DNA of 64,000 nt, taken from Marsupella aquatica. Lineage: Eukaryota > Marchantiophyta. The translations under genes and the position numbers were made by a program. Under the pieces are notes generated by a model. It saw only the letters and a list, made by a program, of their open reading frames with translations, did no database searches and was not told where the DNA came from. Shown in pieces: positions 1 through 11,689 of the stretch (positions are counted from its first letter, which is position 1; each line of letters begins with the position of its first letter). The stretch lies in contig OZ316897.1 of the NCBI GenBank assembly GCA_973895155.1, forward strand, positions 8,494,001-8,558,000, written 5' to 3'.

Positions 1-61
1 TGACATTGACAGGGAAGGGTTTTTCCCAATCATGTTGGAGACATGGCATGGTGGGCCAAAC

Positions 62-1539
62 CTTATCAAATGCAGGTAGTCCGAGCCTTGCCGCAGAACG
101 TGCAAACCGATTCATGTTCATCTCTGGCCTGAAAAGCCGAATTCTCCCATCCCTGGCCTTGAATGCTTTCATGCCCTCGAAGCACTCCATTGCATAGTGT
201 AGCACCTGCCAAAACACACCACAGGGAAGCTTAAATGAGAAACATAGTCCATGTTTGTTGGACCGCTTCCACCCACCCCACCAGGAGGAGAACGTACTTA
301 ATGGTAACTGTACAGTGCAAGCCATGCAAATCTGCGAGAATTCAGCAGTTATAAGCTTTTGTTGGAGCACCTGAGCACAAGGATGAATGGGTATAGGTCC
401 CAGCCGATCAATGGATGGGGCCCCCCAGCCAAACCCCGACTTCCAAGTTATAAATAGCATGTGATCTGTGTACTCAGCCCCAAACTTGAGCGTTATCGCA
501 TCCAACCTCGGTTTTACCTGCATTTCAAGGGTTCGCAACACTGAGCTTCTCCGCTGACGTGAATTGCTTCATGAAAATCTCTATCAAGTTAAAAACCGAC
601 TCTCCAAATAGAAGATTACAACTCAGCGGAGGTGGACGAAAATCGATTTGCTTTGAGAGATCGGACCTAAGATGTGAAAGAGATCCACCCAATATCACTG
701 TGAAACGAATCATGATGCAAACTTCCAGACAGTGGTGTTTTAAGAATTTGAAGTCTAATTTAAACTTTATTATAAGCCAATGTAAATCATATGTAACCTC
801 GTGTTAAAATATGTGGAAATTGTATAAACTTATGTGGTTCCATGTAAATCAGATACAAACCATGTCATAGGATGCAATATATGTAAATTACATGTAAAAT
901 TACGTTTCCCAGTATACAAGTCCTCAATTTCTGTGAAGTCCAAAACTCTGCGGCCGATTCAATTTGCGGATTTGAGAGAAAGATTTATGTCCTGTGATGC
1001 TTTGGTTACAGATTTGAGAACAAGTAGATGGAAATTGCAACCGCGAAAAACGTCGAATTTCGTTGGAGCTTAGAAAGCTTATCGAAAACAGTTACTCTAG
1101 GAGGCAAATAGGACATCCTCCCAAACCCATCATCACGATTTGATCCCCGAGAAATTCTACAGATAGGAAATGCGGTCCTGAAAGACCGAAAGTCAATGAC
1201 AGGGAGCAAATTAATCACCTTCAAATGCTGCGCTACACTCATCACAAGATCTTCAGGAACAATGTCAGAGGGGAGCTGGACAGGCGCTAGTAGAGGCTCA
1301 GCTAGGCCCTGCTGCACTGCGCCAAAGCTTCTCAATCCTCTGCTGCTCGTTGAGTACTCCCTCCAGCCGCTGGTCGTCGTCCGATCAGGAACACCATTGC
1401 CGTTGGTGACCCAATCTGGTTCATTGGCCAAATGGCAAAAGTCCGACGATGAAGCGTGGATTGCATTCAAAATGACAGAGGGCTTGTTGGTCTGGCCCCA
1501 TAGCTGCCTCAAAATTTTGTGTACAGGGTACCTGAGCAT
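62..1539 (-). CDS. Branched-chain amino-acid aminotransferase, mitochondrial-type, 5' part (3 exons; runs off left edge)
   Basis: PLP-dependent transamination of leucine, isoleucine and valine with 2-oxoglutarate. Three exons on the minus strand join in phase 0: 1219-1539 (107 codons), 371-517 (49) and 62-205 (48), each with GT/AG borders; the intron after position 62 continues off the window. Exon 1 is basic, serine-rich and acid-poor at its start ([13 protein letters not shown], later REYSTSS), as in a mitochondrial presequence. Exon 2 carries [14 protein letters not shown] and GWGAP, and exon 3 carries FEGMKAF and [11 protein letters not shown], which are fold-type IV BCAT landmarks. The motifs look closer to animal/fungal BCATs than to the plastid-type plant enzymes I know. 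The catalytic lysine lies downstream, outside the window. The ATG at 1539 was chosen because the presequence looks best from there; the frame stays open to ATGs at 1569, 1632 and 1719, so a longer N-terminus is possible. Confidence 0.88.
518..1218 (-). other. BCAT intron 1 (about 700 bp)
   Basis: This lies between exon 1 (donor GT reading leftward from 1218) and exon 2 (acceptor CAG at 518-520). The 780-900 part is AT-rich with loosely repeated short words around 'ATGTAAAT', similar in style to the GTGTAAA-rich stretch near 24 kb. No coding signal was seen. Confidence 0.6.
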
Positions 1540-1724
1540 GATCTTCCTGCAGATTCCACCGACAGACATCTGTGGTAAGTATAGAAAGGATCTCAAGCAA
1601 GAATATGAATTCAATGCTTCACAGGAATACATGCTGCCCTTGACCGTCACGCTGCCAAGGATGACATCTGCAGAGTGATCGAGGGATTCCAAGATGAGCC
1701 GCCCAATTCTAGGAAGCATTGAAC

Positions 1725-1924
1725 AGTTTCTTGACGTAGGAAAGTCCCGAGTCTACTAACTACATCACCAATAAATTACTTTTCTGGGTTCACTGAATTG
1801 ATTTTCCTCTACGTAAGGCTACTAAGTTTCTTGACGTAGGAAAGTCTCGAGTTTACTAACTACATCACCAATAAATTACTTTTCTGGGTTCACTGAATTG
1901 ATTTTCCTCTACGTAAGGCTACTA
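1725..1924. repeat. 100-bp tandem duplication
   Basis: Copy 1 spans 1725-1824 and copy 2 spans 1825-1924. By eye the copies differ at only about two bases (cccgagtc versus ctcgagtt), so the duplication is recent. It lies about 190 bp upstream of the chosen BCAT start codon, so it may sit in the leader or promoter. Confidence 0.9.
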
Positions 1925-4350
1925 ACAGACTATTGGTCTCAGGCTTTTCGACTATCAACAGCTTTAGAAAGCATATTCTGGAATTGCCGTACAGAACGGA
2001 AAGGCTAGAATTCAATCAGCATCATAACAAGACTTCAACAGGCTGGGATAAGCGGTTGAAAAAACCCGCAATGATATTGAATTCCGGCACCCCTTGATTA
2101 GTATCTGGGTTAGAATTGAAATCCTACTCTAACAAACCTTGTCTCATTAGAATATTTAGACTCTATAATCTATCCTAGCAATGTAATCACAAGTCAGTAA
2201 GGGTCCGCCAGAACTAACAATTTTGCTCAAGTATGGAATGACGCTTAGCAAAACCTGATTCGTATAACAGAGGCAACAACTTTCCAGTGGATTCTCTTTG
2301 AGTCATCCTGATCGACAGGAAGCGAGCAAGTGATGACCTCCACTAGCGCCTGAAAGACATTCGCATGAGCTGGAATCCATCACTCAATGAAAGAGTTTAG
2401 GGTCTACGTCAACTAAATTTAGAGCCACCAGTGAAGCCCATGAAGAAGTCATGACCCGTGTTCAAACAACCCAAGTACTTTTGCTCACAAGGAAACTCCG
2501 TGGCAACCGTATAGGCAGGATAATCATTCGTGCTCGTCCCAGTCATGATGGCCTGACCGATTTCAGGAAAATGATAATTTGATGAATGTTCACTAGAACC
2601 GCGTCATAAATCTATAACTGAAAAGTGAACTTCTGGACATGTGCACTGCCATTGGGCCCCCGAGGAGGAGTCAACCGCTCTGTGCTTGAATTCTAGCGAC
2701 GTATAAAGGCTTCGGAAGAAGGATACATTTAAACTGGCGATGACAAAAGCTGCGGGTGAAATCGGGAATCTCTTTAGAAAGAGATGTTCGAATACTAATT
2801 AACAGAACACTCTATTTCTACATCAGAATTAGAAAGAGATGTTCGAATACTAATTAACAGAACACTCTATTTCTACATCAGAACGGAACAAAAGAGAAAT
2901 CGCACTAGTCACGAACCTTCGTCTCTAGTGAACGAAAGTAAACTTGAAACCCAACCGCAGAAATTCCCCTTTCCATCCTCATCTAAAGATCTCTCTGTAG
3001 CTCGTATGTGCGTCAGGGACTAGCTGACGTCCGAACCGGCTGTTTTGAACCGCGACAGTCCAATACCGACAAAACAAGCTTCTCTTCCTCTCCATGGTGC
3101 ATTCCTTTGTACATTCCTTTCAATCGTTCAGATCTCCTGAACAGAAATTTTCAAATCCCAACTCCTTCCCTTGGGCCTGCAACGGCGTGCAGATCTAACC
3201 GTACAATTCCTTACAATTGTTCGCTGGTTGCTCCTGCTGCAATTGACTTTGGAGTGAGAAACTTACAAATGAAGCTACGAGTGATTCCAAGAGCACCGGT
3301 TATCCCTCCTTCTCCTAACTTGCGACTCTCTGCCCTCCCCGTCTGCGGCTCTGTCGTCTAGAACGGTCAAATTGCTCGCCCTCCTGCCGAATTCCTCTTC
3401 CCGACCTATCAAGCAGCTGTCAACTCACAATCACAAATGTAGCGAACTGAGCTCTGGGAATTCTTCCTGACGGCAGCTTCTCAATCTAGCCAATCGAACT
3501 ACATAGCAGAAGCAGCAGCAGCAAGAACTGTACGATGAATTCACCACACTGAAAGAACTCAGTTCTCCAAACTACTTGATTGAGCTGAAACTATCAAGCT
3601 CCCCCTACTTCACCACCTGATCGACCAGAGACAACTGTACTCGCCTCGTTAAAGTGCCAATCAGACTCTTAATTCACGCAATCGTAAGAATATACGTGTC
3701 TCAGTCTGCACAATCTACCCAGCAGTACGTGGTGAGCACAAACCTCGAGTCTTTTGACGAACTGATCACTCGGGTGTGATATTCTAGAATCTCTCGACGT
3801 GACCCCCTACGTCATGAACAGACAGAAACTCCTTCAATTCCGTAACCTCAGTCTAAGTTGCTAGCTCCCAATGAAAAATCTTCCCATACAACCCGCATCT
3901 GTCGAATTTCTACGCTGTGACCACCCAAAAATCTATTTGCGGTCTCTCCAAAGCTGTGACCACCGAAAATTCTCCTTGCACTTCTCTCAATGCTGTCATC
4001 ACCAGAAATTCTGTTCTAGTTGGTCTCTCTAGGAGTGTGCGCCCCAAACTCTAAATTTCTATGTAGGTAGTCAGTTCTCATTGAACAGCCTTTTCTCTGG
4101 ACTCTTTTATTCCGAAGTTTAATTGAGCTCTACGCTATGAGAATCTCTGATGGTGATGATTGCTGAGACCAGCGAACCTGATGATGAATCCCTGATGATT
4201 GCTGATTGCTGATTCCCTAAGCTGTGAAGAGCAGCCTCGAATCTCTGCAGCAAAGATTTCAATCGGAATCACGAAACTACAACGAAGGCAATGGTCCCCC
4301 ACAGACTGAGAGGAATATAATCTCTACCCAGACAGAATGTACTCCTGGAA
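1925..4350. other. BCAT upstream region, no gene recognised
   Basis: No exon with a recognisable family was found. The stretch includes the 55-bp duplication at 2774-2883. At about 3,900-4,040 there are three loose copies of a roughly 60-bp unit containing 'gctgtgaccacc' and 'aaattct'. A 117-codon open frame at 3008-3361 on the plus strand has no recognisable motif and is probably chance. Part of this stretch is likely promoter and 5' leader of the minus-strand aminotransferase gene. Confidence 0.5.
2774..2883. repeat. 55-bp perfect tandem duplication
   Basis: Copy 1 is 2774-2828 and copy 2 is 2829-2883, identical by eye. Like the 100-bp duplication 1 kb away, this is a short recent direct duplication with no element between the copies. 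Confidence 0.9.
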
Positions 4351-4736
4351 TATGAGGTGGAAAAGCATAATTACAAACCAAGAAACGGCGGCATGTGTCT
4401 TGTAGCACCCCAAACCTTCATCATCAGCCATACAGCTGGTGGTTGGTTAGTCCCACTGTGGGCCCTCTGCGTTTATATACATTGTGAGAGAGAGGAAGCA
4501 GGTGGGAAGACTCACCTGCCGTGTGTATCCAGTCTTCTCATCCTGCAAGAGAAGTCCTCATGGGCCCAAAAGGAAACGGCGATTTGACTAGGTGGGGAAG
4601 GAGCCAGGGAGGTGGACAAGGAGGAACTGAGGGACCTCGATTCAAGAGCACCTCACACTGAATTTCTTCATTCCTTTTGTGCAGAGACTGCCTCTGTGTC
4701 TCGAGTCTCAATCTACAGAATGATTCATCAGAAGCT

Positions 4737-4970
4737 AGATGACCAGCTACAGTAGATGCCAAATGGAAGAAGGGGAATTGGTGTGAGAATCATGAAGTCG
4801 AGGTGGTGGCGAAGCTTACCGAATGGTTTCCCACTTGCAGAAGGTCTTGCGGTAGATGGCCAGCTACAGGAGATGCCAAGTGGACGAAGGGGAATTGGTG
4901 TGAGAATCATGAAGTGGAGGTGGTGGTGAAGCTATAATGAATGGTTTCCATTTGAAGAAGGTCCTGTGGC
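4737..4970. repeat. 117-bp diverged tandem duplication
   Basis: Units start at 4737 and 4854. They share 'gaaggggaattggtgtgaga' followed by 'atcatgaagt' and the flanking words, with about 15% differences. The overlapping minus-strand open frames here simply reflect the duplicated purine-rich sequence. Confidence 0.8.
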
Positions 4971-5146
4971 GACTCGTCAAGGATGGACTCCTTCCCCTCT
5001 CGTCCTGTCGGTCAGCTCCAAAAAGCTCCTCCTCCTCCTTCTGCTGACCTTCCGAAGAGCATGACAAATTTGGAGAATCAGACTTAGAGAATCAGGATGA
5101 CAGGAAACCATTTTCTGATTGTCCTGTCCCCACACTAATTTAGTCA

Positions 5147-5560
5147 AAACTAGTCAGAACTACTAACCTGCCCCAAAACTAATTTAATCATGGGCTTGCC
5201 CCCATTTTGTGTGGGTTTGTTTAAACAGGGTAGAGTATTCTGAGACTAAACTTAATTATGGTGACATTTGATAATTTGTCCAAGCTAACCCCACTCTGAC
5301 TGTACAAAGCAAAGGATATGAGGGGGATCAAAACGTGATCATTTTTGCTAGTAGACTATAGTTGGCACCTGTGTTCCGGTGAGTGTTAAATGGGGAAGCC
5401 TGATCCAAGGTAAAGGTGTGGTTGGAGGGGGTTAGCACAGACAAACCAATTGGGTGTCGTCTTATGTGACTATAGTCAAGTTAAGCCAACCCACGGACCA
5501 AATAGGAGGCAATGCAACCTGATGATTAAGTTAGTAATCTGGCCAGTTTGGGGGATAGGG
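5147..5560. mobile_element. Inverted-repeat (MITE-like) element, copy A, about 410 bp
   Basis: The left end (about 5,150-5,222, 'aaaactaatttaatca' then 'cccccattttgtgtggg') is a diverged reverse complement of the right end (about 5,478-5,556, 'gccaacccacgg' then 'gattaagttagtaat'). The middle contains 'ggagggggttagc'. Relatives lie at about 22,090-26,160 (copy B, split by an LTR element) and 33,480-33,790 (copy C). There is no coding capacity, so it is a non-autonomous DNA-type element. The superfamily is unknown because target duplications could not be fixed by eye. Confidence 0.5.
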
Positions 5561-6598
5561 TAGTGAAAGCAGTTACAGGAAATGCCATGTGCATGGCACC
5601 AACTACTGCCATTTGGCAATTCAGCCACTCCACACTTGTTAAAATCTCCTAACTTCCCAAGTCTCCCAACTTCCCAAGTCATATTCAATGACATCCAATT
5701 CCCAACCTGCAACATCCCAACCTCCAAACTTCCCAAGTTGTGGTCAATATAGCAGGTGTCAAACCCATTGCCTGGGCAATGAATTTTTGACTGGGGTCAG
5801 CAGTAGGACGGGGTTTATAGCAGGTATCAAACCCTTCCCTGGGAAAACTAAAATTTGAAAGGGTTGGGGCACTAGGACTTGAGACTACCTGTGACAAATT
5901 ATAGGCCTCCTTAAACCTCCACTGTCCCGGAAGGAAAAATGAGCAGATCCAGGTCACCATACTAGTCAATAATAACTTTCAGGCCATCCCAGATCCCCTA
6001 AGTTTGCCCATTGGTTGTGGCAAAGAATCATTTGTCAAATGAGCCTCCACCCTGTCCAAAACACTGCCTTTATTTTGTCCTGGGCTTCAGACCAATTGAA
6101 CTAGAGTAACTTTAGCAAACACAAGAGAGACACGGGCGGACTGACTATACAGACAAAGTGACAGTAAATTAGAGGGAGTTGTGTGCCTCAACAAGGTACC
6201 AATGGCACAACTAGACCCAAGAGGAGATGTTAGAATGGACTGCCTAACTGTGATCAAGCCCTAGGGCAGACTCCCAACTGAGTTCTTCCTAGGGGTACCA
6301 TCAACGGGCTTTCTTGGGCCGTGTTTCCCTTGGGTGTAGATAGTTTTTGCCTACATAGCTGAAGTAGTTCATGGGTAATTGCATCATCACATATTGATGG
6401 CTACTATTGACCCTTAGTCTTTTACTGTGCTCACAAGCTGTCCAAAGTCACTGGAAAATCACATTAGCGAGAGCTCTACCAAGAAACTAGCATGTAGTTG
6501 CCAAACTTTACTCACCGTACCAAAATCAAGGAGTGCAGTGTGCTCCCATTGATGCTTTCATGGCATTTTGCAAGAGGACAAAAAATTGGCCCTTGTCC
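5561..6598. other. Intergenic stretch, no gene recognised
   Basis: Only short chance open frames are present. A local direct repeat of 'tagcaggt(g/a)tcaaaccc' occurs at about 5,752 and 5,819. Nothing else was recognised. Confidence 0.4.
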
Positions 6599-7055
6599 AT
6601 GTGGACATCCTTAACTACAATAGTGGTTCTTTTGTTGTTGTTGCTGTGGTTGCTATTGTACTTGGATGTAATAGTCAATTTGAGAGCAAAAAACTAGAGT
6701 AGTATCTTTCACTTTTGGGCTCAATGTGGACACCCTTAACTACAATAGTGGTTCTTCTGTTGTTGTTGATGTCCTTGCTATAGTACTTGGGTGTATAGGT
6801 CAACTTGAGAGCAAACAACTAGTTTCTTTCACTTCTGAGTTCAATGTGGACACCCTTGACTACAGTAGTGGTTCTTTTGTTGTTGTTGATGACCTTACTA
6901 TGGTACTTGGGTGTATTATTTGATTTTTTAGAGCAAACACATAGTTTCTTTCGCTTCTGGACTCAATGTGGACACCCTTAACTACAACAGGGGTTCTTCT
7001 GTTGTTGTTGCTATTGTACTTGGGTGTATTGCTCAATTCAAGAGCAAAGACACCC
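6599..7055. repeat. Minisatellite, four units of about 120 bp
   Basis: Units begin with 'atgtggacacccttaac' (or 'acatcc') at 6599, 6724, 6844 and 6965. Each carries 'gttcttctgttgttgttg', then 'gtacttgggtgta' and 'gagcaaa'. The fourth unit is shortened. The array ends where the hairpin-bearing module at about 7.08 kb begins. Confidence 0.85.
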
Positions 7056-7079
7056 ACTTCTGGGCGGGCAATAGCCCTC

Positions 7080-7900
7080 TTTATGGACCCCCACTAGGGG
7101 TCCTTTCCAAAATTCCAGGCTCCACAGCGTGCCACATCATCATGGCACGCTGCAAACACGAAGAGACTTTTTTTTGGATAAAACTAACTTTTGCATTCGT
7201 GTTTGTGGCAACTTTTCTGTAAAAACTGGGACGCCATGCCGTAAAAGAGAATGTAAAAAATGGCATGCAAATCAAAAGACAAAAATTGAGGTAAAATTTC
7301 CCCCAGTAACAGTTTTATTTACATTTTGATTTTATTCAAAACATAAAAAATTTCCGGCAGCAATTTTTGATTTGACATTGTTGAGTCAAATCATAATGAA
7401 AATTCACGTATAATATGGCGTTGGAAAGATCTTGAAAAGACGGTCCTAATGAGCTCATGATTGTCACCATTGGTAAGAATTGAGTAAGTAATTTGAAAAA
7501 TAGATTTTACCAGTGATTCCATAATCTCTAACATGGATAGAAATAGAATTCCCTGTTGCACAACCCCTGAAATGTTGATCCCTTCCATGAGAATGAACCT
7601 CAAATTGACAGATTTTATCTAGTACTGAGGAGAGTATGAGTTTTAGAATTTCTTAAGCTTTTTAATGAACTTAATATTGATAGATTTTAGTTGAATTATG
7701 AGTAGATTATGAGTTTACTATGTTCTCTAGCTTTCCAATGAGTGTGACATTAGGAGATTTTATCAAGTACTAAAGTGGTCATGAGTTTCTAAATTTCTCT
7801 AGCTTTCGATTGATTCCGAATTCTACAATTGGAGATTTGTTTCCATGAAAAGTTTTGTCTCAAACAATTCTGCAAAGTTAGTAATTTGTTGATATCGACA
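7080..7900. mobile_element. Element end with subterminal hairpins and a 70-bp repeat array (copy 1)
   Basis: A module at 7,100-7,330 contains two hairpins: arms 7127-7134/7143-7150 (gcgtgcca) and 7152-7161/7196-7205 (caaacacgaa). It is followed by 'atgccgtaaaag'. The reverse complement of 44,800-45,070 has the same order of words. About 250 bp further on, 7,587-7,850 holds three to four diverged copies of a roughly 70-bp unit (ctctagctttccaatgag, then gagattttatcaagtacta). That unit also fills 44,200-44,700. No coding capacity was seen. It is probably a non-autonomous transposon relic. Confidence 0.45.
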
Positions 7901-8126
7901 GCTTCTCTCTTTTCGTCTCTCTGCGTGTAGGAATTGAAAAGTGATTACTTTTGATGCAACTTAAGTGCATCTGACAGATACAGAGCCATTGGATTCAATT
8001 AATTATTATCCTTGATTATTGATAGAGGAAATGTGCACCCCTAGCACATATGTGTTTCCCGTTGCCCCGGCCCGACTTCCTATGGGCCGGCCCTCCTTGC
8101 ATAGTGTAATGCACTCGTATATAGCT

Positions 8127-8385
8127 CGTCATAAATAATATATTACAAATACTCAAAAATCAATGGGGTCAATGGTTTGTGGACTCATAAACTTGGATGC
8201 GATGGTTGTATGAAAATCAAACTAATTAAATTCAAAATCCATGTCACAACATTTATGAAGAATCATAAATAATTTACTACAAACAGTCATAAGTCAATGG
8301 GGTCAATGGTTTGTTGAGTCATAAGCTCAGATGGATCTGCATTCAAATCCCTCCTTGCATGATAATCCAACTAATTAAACTCAAA
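8127..8385. repeat. Diverged tandem repeat, two units of about 130 bp
   Basis: Both units contain 'tcaatggggtcaatggtttg' preceded by 'cataaataat' and followed by 'caaactaattaa' or 'ccaactaattaaact'. The unit starts are about 8,127 and 8,263. Confidence 0.7.
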
Positions 8386-9380
8386 ATGAATAGCATCTTA
8401 GGTAAATGTTTACATAATCCCATGTGAACTTGGGGATTGGCAATTCAAGAATAAAAAGTGCGAAATGGGAATCCCATCCGAGTTTTACAGCTCATGGTCT
8501 GTGACACTAAATTAAAAATATATTTTGTAAATATTATTTTATCGCACGACTTATAATTCCCCACGTTTCATACCCGGGACATCGAAGTTTGTTACTAGAT
8601 TCAAACAATTCTACAGCTTAGTATTAAATGCCCAATTAGAACGTCCACCACGGTAATGTACCGAAGGTACTGTAAGACACACTCCTTAACAACAACCCCA
8701 ACACGATTCTCAAAAAACAGAATGTACTCACAAACCTACAAATCTAGACCGTTAATTCTAGCTACCAATGGCTCACAATTAACACAGTCCCGGAAATCGA
8801 GTTCATATCTGACCGTGCGAAGTGTCATAAAGTAGAGCCGTAGCACTAAACTTACATGTAAGCCAAGGCATCGGATAAAGTGCACTTCCATTTCTCGACT
8901 TAAACACGACTAAACCCGTCTGCTCCTCCGCCAAACAGGAAAAGATTGATTTAGAGCTGAACGTCATTTCAGTAACTCACACCCGTTTATCCCACTTTGG
9001 GAGTATCTTAGTGTCATATCCCGGTTCATGTAAAACATAAAGTTTTATTAAGAAAATAGTACTCCAAAAACAAAATATTTGAGAGTGCTTATAACCTCAA
9101 AATGAGTTTGTGATGTAAATCTCAAGAATAATCTCTGTATATTGATGGAAACATTAACTTTTCAGTGTATGCAATAATATAATTGTAAGAATATTATGAA
9201 GGAAATGTTAGTAAACCCTCACTTTTAGTCATGCTCTGAGTTAGAGGTGTGAAGTCATGGTCTAAAGTTTCGCTCTCAACTCCGGAATTAAAGTCATGAT
9301 CAAGGGGTTTCATTCTAAGCGGGTAAACCTTAAAATTAAGATGACTACCAAGATGAAATTATTTTGTAAAATTAGAAAAC
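8386..9380. other. AT-rich intergenic stretch, possible decayed retroelement
   Basis: There are no open frames of note. Between about 8,555 and 9,040 the sequence has a distinct word composition ('catacccgggacatcg', 'catatcccggttcatg') compared with the AT-rich flanks, which may mark an old inserted fragment. I could not identify LTRs, a tRNA-primer site or a protein domain, so the identity is open. Confidence 0.25.
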
Positions 9381-9383
9381 TAA

Positions 9384-9960
9384 ATGAGACGAATAGTATT
9401 TGCGGCTGCCTTATTTTCTGAAATACCAAACTATTCTAATATGTTTCGCGAACCGGGATGGTACTACGGTACGGTGAGTGGAAGGCACTGGACTTTGCCG
9501 GAAACTCAACGTACTGGCATAGGAGCCTTTCGTCTCTGCGACGTACTCGATATTACTGTAACATCGTACTGCGTTACTTCTGTAACGCCTGGCGTCTCCT
9601 TACACTTTTGGATCCGTCAGCTGCTACAGTCAGTTACCTACCATAGATGGGGGCTCGATCGGTGGTACTGACGTAGACACTAGGGGTCGAGATGAGATGC
9701 TGCGCTGGGATGTCATGCTGCTGACTAGTAATGGGCTCCATGCCATTCCATGCCATGCCATGCACGCATGGTAACAGCAGCATCATCATCCGTTGGGCTG
9801 AGCTGGCACTGACTGTATGGGGTACTATATAGTGTAAGGTACGTGGCTGGGTGGGCGTGGATGGGTTAAAGGCTGAGTTGGCCAGGGAAGTTGAGACTTG
9901 GCATGTGACCCAGTTATGGGTTGCCCCTCCCCCCCCACCCCCCACCCACCTTTCTCAACC
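9384..9960. other. Short GC-richer patch with repeated CATGC/GTAC words
   Basis: The region is compositionally unlike its AT-rich flanks. It contains 'ccatgccattccatgccatg', several GTAC cores, and a C-rich run at about 9,927-9,949. Overlapping open frames on both strands are explained by GC content, and no protein family was recognised. It resembles in miniature the island at 39.8-40.4 kb. Confidence 0.35.
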
Positions 9961-11689
9961 TTTTTTTGCTCCACTTTTTTCTAGAAAGGGGCACTTCACT
10001 TATACGAAAAGTAAAACTCAGTAAATGAGGGAGTAAAATGGCCAGACCAAGATCAAGGACCTAAATTCACGCAAAGACTAAACACGCTCAGCCCCAAGGA
10101 CAAGGGTAAACACAGGAACAAAGGAGAAAAGTAACTGCAGCAAATCCGAGGGCCAACTCAACCCGAAGAAACAGAGAGAGAATCAGCAAATGCAAAGTCC
10201 TGAACAACTGAACAAGGGCAAGCATCCAGAAGGATTAACCATCCGCCAAAAAGCAAACGACACACTACCCTCCACCTTCCTCAACATATTGGAGTTGCTT
10301 CTCTTGGAAGCATTGAAGTATATATACAAACCAGCCGCGAGATCATGGGCGCGGCATGAAACCACCAGGCTCCTGCCACTGGGAAGGGAGATTTTTAGGT
10401 GGCCATGGCCCCTGACCAATGCACCCCCACCACCACCCCTCATTTCCAAAGCAGCAAGATTTGCCAAGAATTGAACCTCCCACCTCTGGCTTCCATGCCT
10501 GACACACCACCTGGTTTTGTTATGTGTCTTAAACAAAGTATATAAATCATTTACTGTTGCAGAAAATTGTCCTGTACCCGTGTTCTTGCCAAGCATTTTA
10601 TATCCCAGTCATGTTTTATATAAATTAGGTTCTACTAGACTGCCTACCTTTTTATCAAATATTGTGACTTGCCATCTTTTTTATATTAATTATTACAATG
10701 CCAGTTTTTCCATCACTGCTTATGTGACTTATCCCTTTAAGTGCAGAAGATCCTAAGGACCTGCCATAGCCATATTGGAGAATTTGATGGGTCTTGAGGG
10801 CCAACTCGCATGTGAAGTGTCTATCAAAGAAATGGCCCTTAACTTGAGTCATGTGAAGATGTGAATGAAAGAGAGGTTACAAGGGGTTTCTGGCAGTACC
10901 CCCTCATGCACAAGGTCTGAAGGCATATTTGTGGAATCCAAAGGGCAAGGACCAAAAAGTTTCCAGCCCTTGCAGGTCCCAACCTTTGCATTGTGGAAAA
11001 AGTTGGGAATTAAAGATCAAGATTTGTGTCAGATTGTCTGATCATAGAAGTGCTACATTTTCCCGGAAAGTATTGGGAGCAGAAAGGGCCGCATGGTCAC
11101 ATGCTAGTTGGCCCTTAATTGGAATTCCCTTGTTTTACAAAGAGAATCTTTTATAAATATCCAAACTGTATTAATAGTTTACTTTATAAAAGGTGTACAA
11201 CAAGTGTCATATTTCCTAAGAGAATGGAGAGTCCACTCGATCCAAAGAGCATTGGGCACCTGTGCGTAGCAGCTGCCAAATCAGCCCCTTCAATCCTAAC
11301 TGAAAATAAGGAACCATGATCTCTCATGGTGTACATAGGCCCTTGAGAAATTAGGCTAGCCTGCACTTGGGGGCTACTGTGGACTTTTGGGTGCCCTCTC
11401 TCTCATGAAAATTTATTGATTGACAATTTCTTATTAAAGCGCCACCGTCCATGACAAAACCTGGATCCACTAGGTTTCACCATTTTTAGCACCTTTTCCT
11501 GAAGTAGTGGAGCAAAGTCTCACCCTAGAGGAGAGAAATGTGAAAAAGTGAGTTAAGTTGAGGTCAATATGGGACACAAGTCATCAACACCCATCCCATC
11601 CAGTCATCAGGCGCCAACTTAGTTTGCAGTGTCATGCTAGGCCTGATGATGCAAGCCATCCTTTGACATGAATAAACATGTAACTCTAG
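9961..11689. other. Intergenic stretch, no gene recognised
   Basis: Several 60-140 codon open frames occur (for example 10,183-10,596 minus), but none shows a family motif or a splice-consistent continuation. Confidence 0.4.

Noticed and set aside
1196-1678. 160-codon plus-strand frame
   Set aside because: It is the antisense shadow of BCAT exon 1 and the sequence upstream of it.
3008-3361. 117-codon plus-strand open frame upstream of BCAT
   Set aside because: No family motif, no splice-consistent extension, ordinary chance length for this composition.
8330-8385. tRNA-like T-arm word (ttcaaatccc)
   Set aside because: No matching cloverleaf arms in the surrounding sequence. No tRNA or rRNA gene was found in the window.
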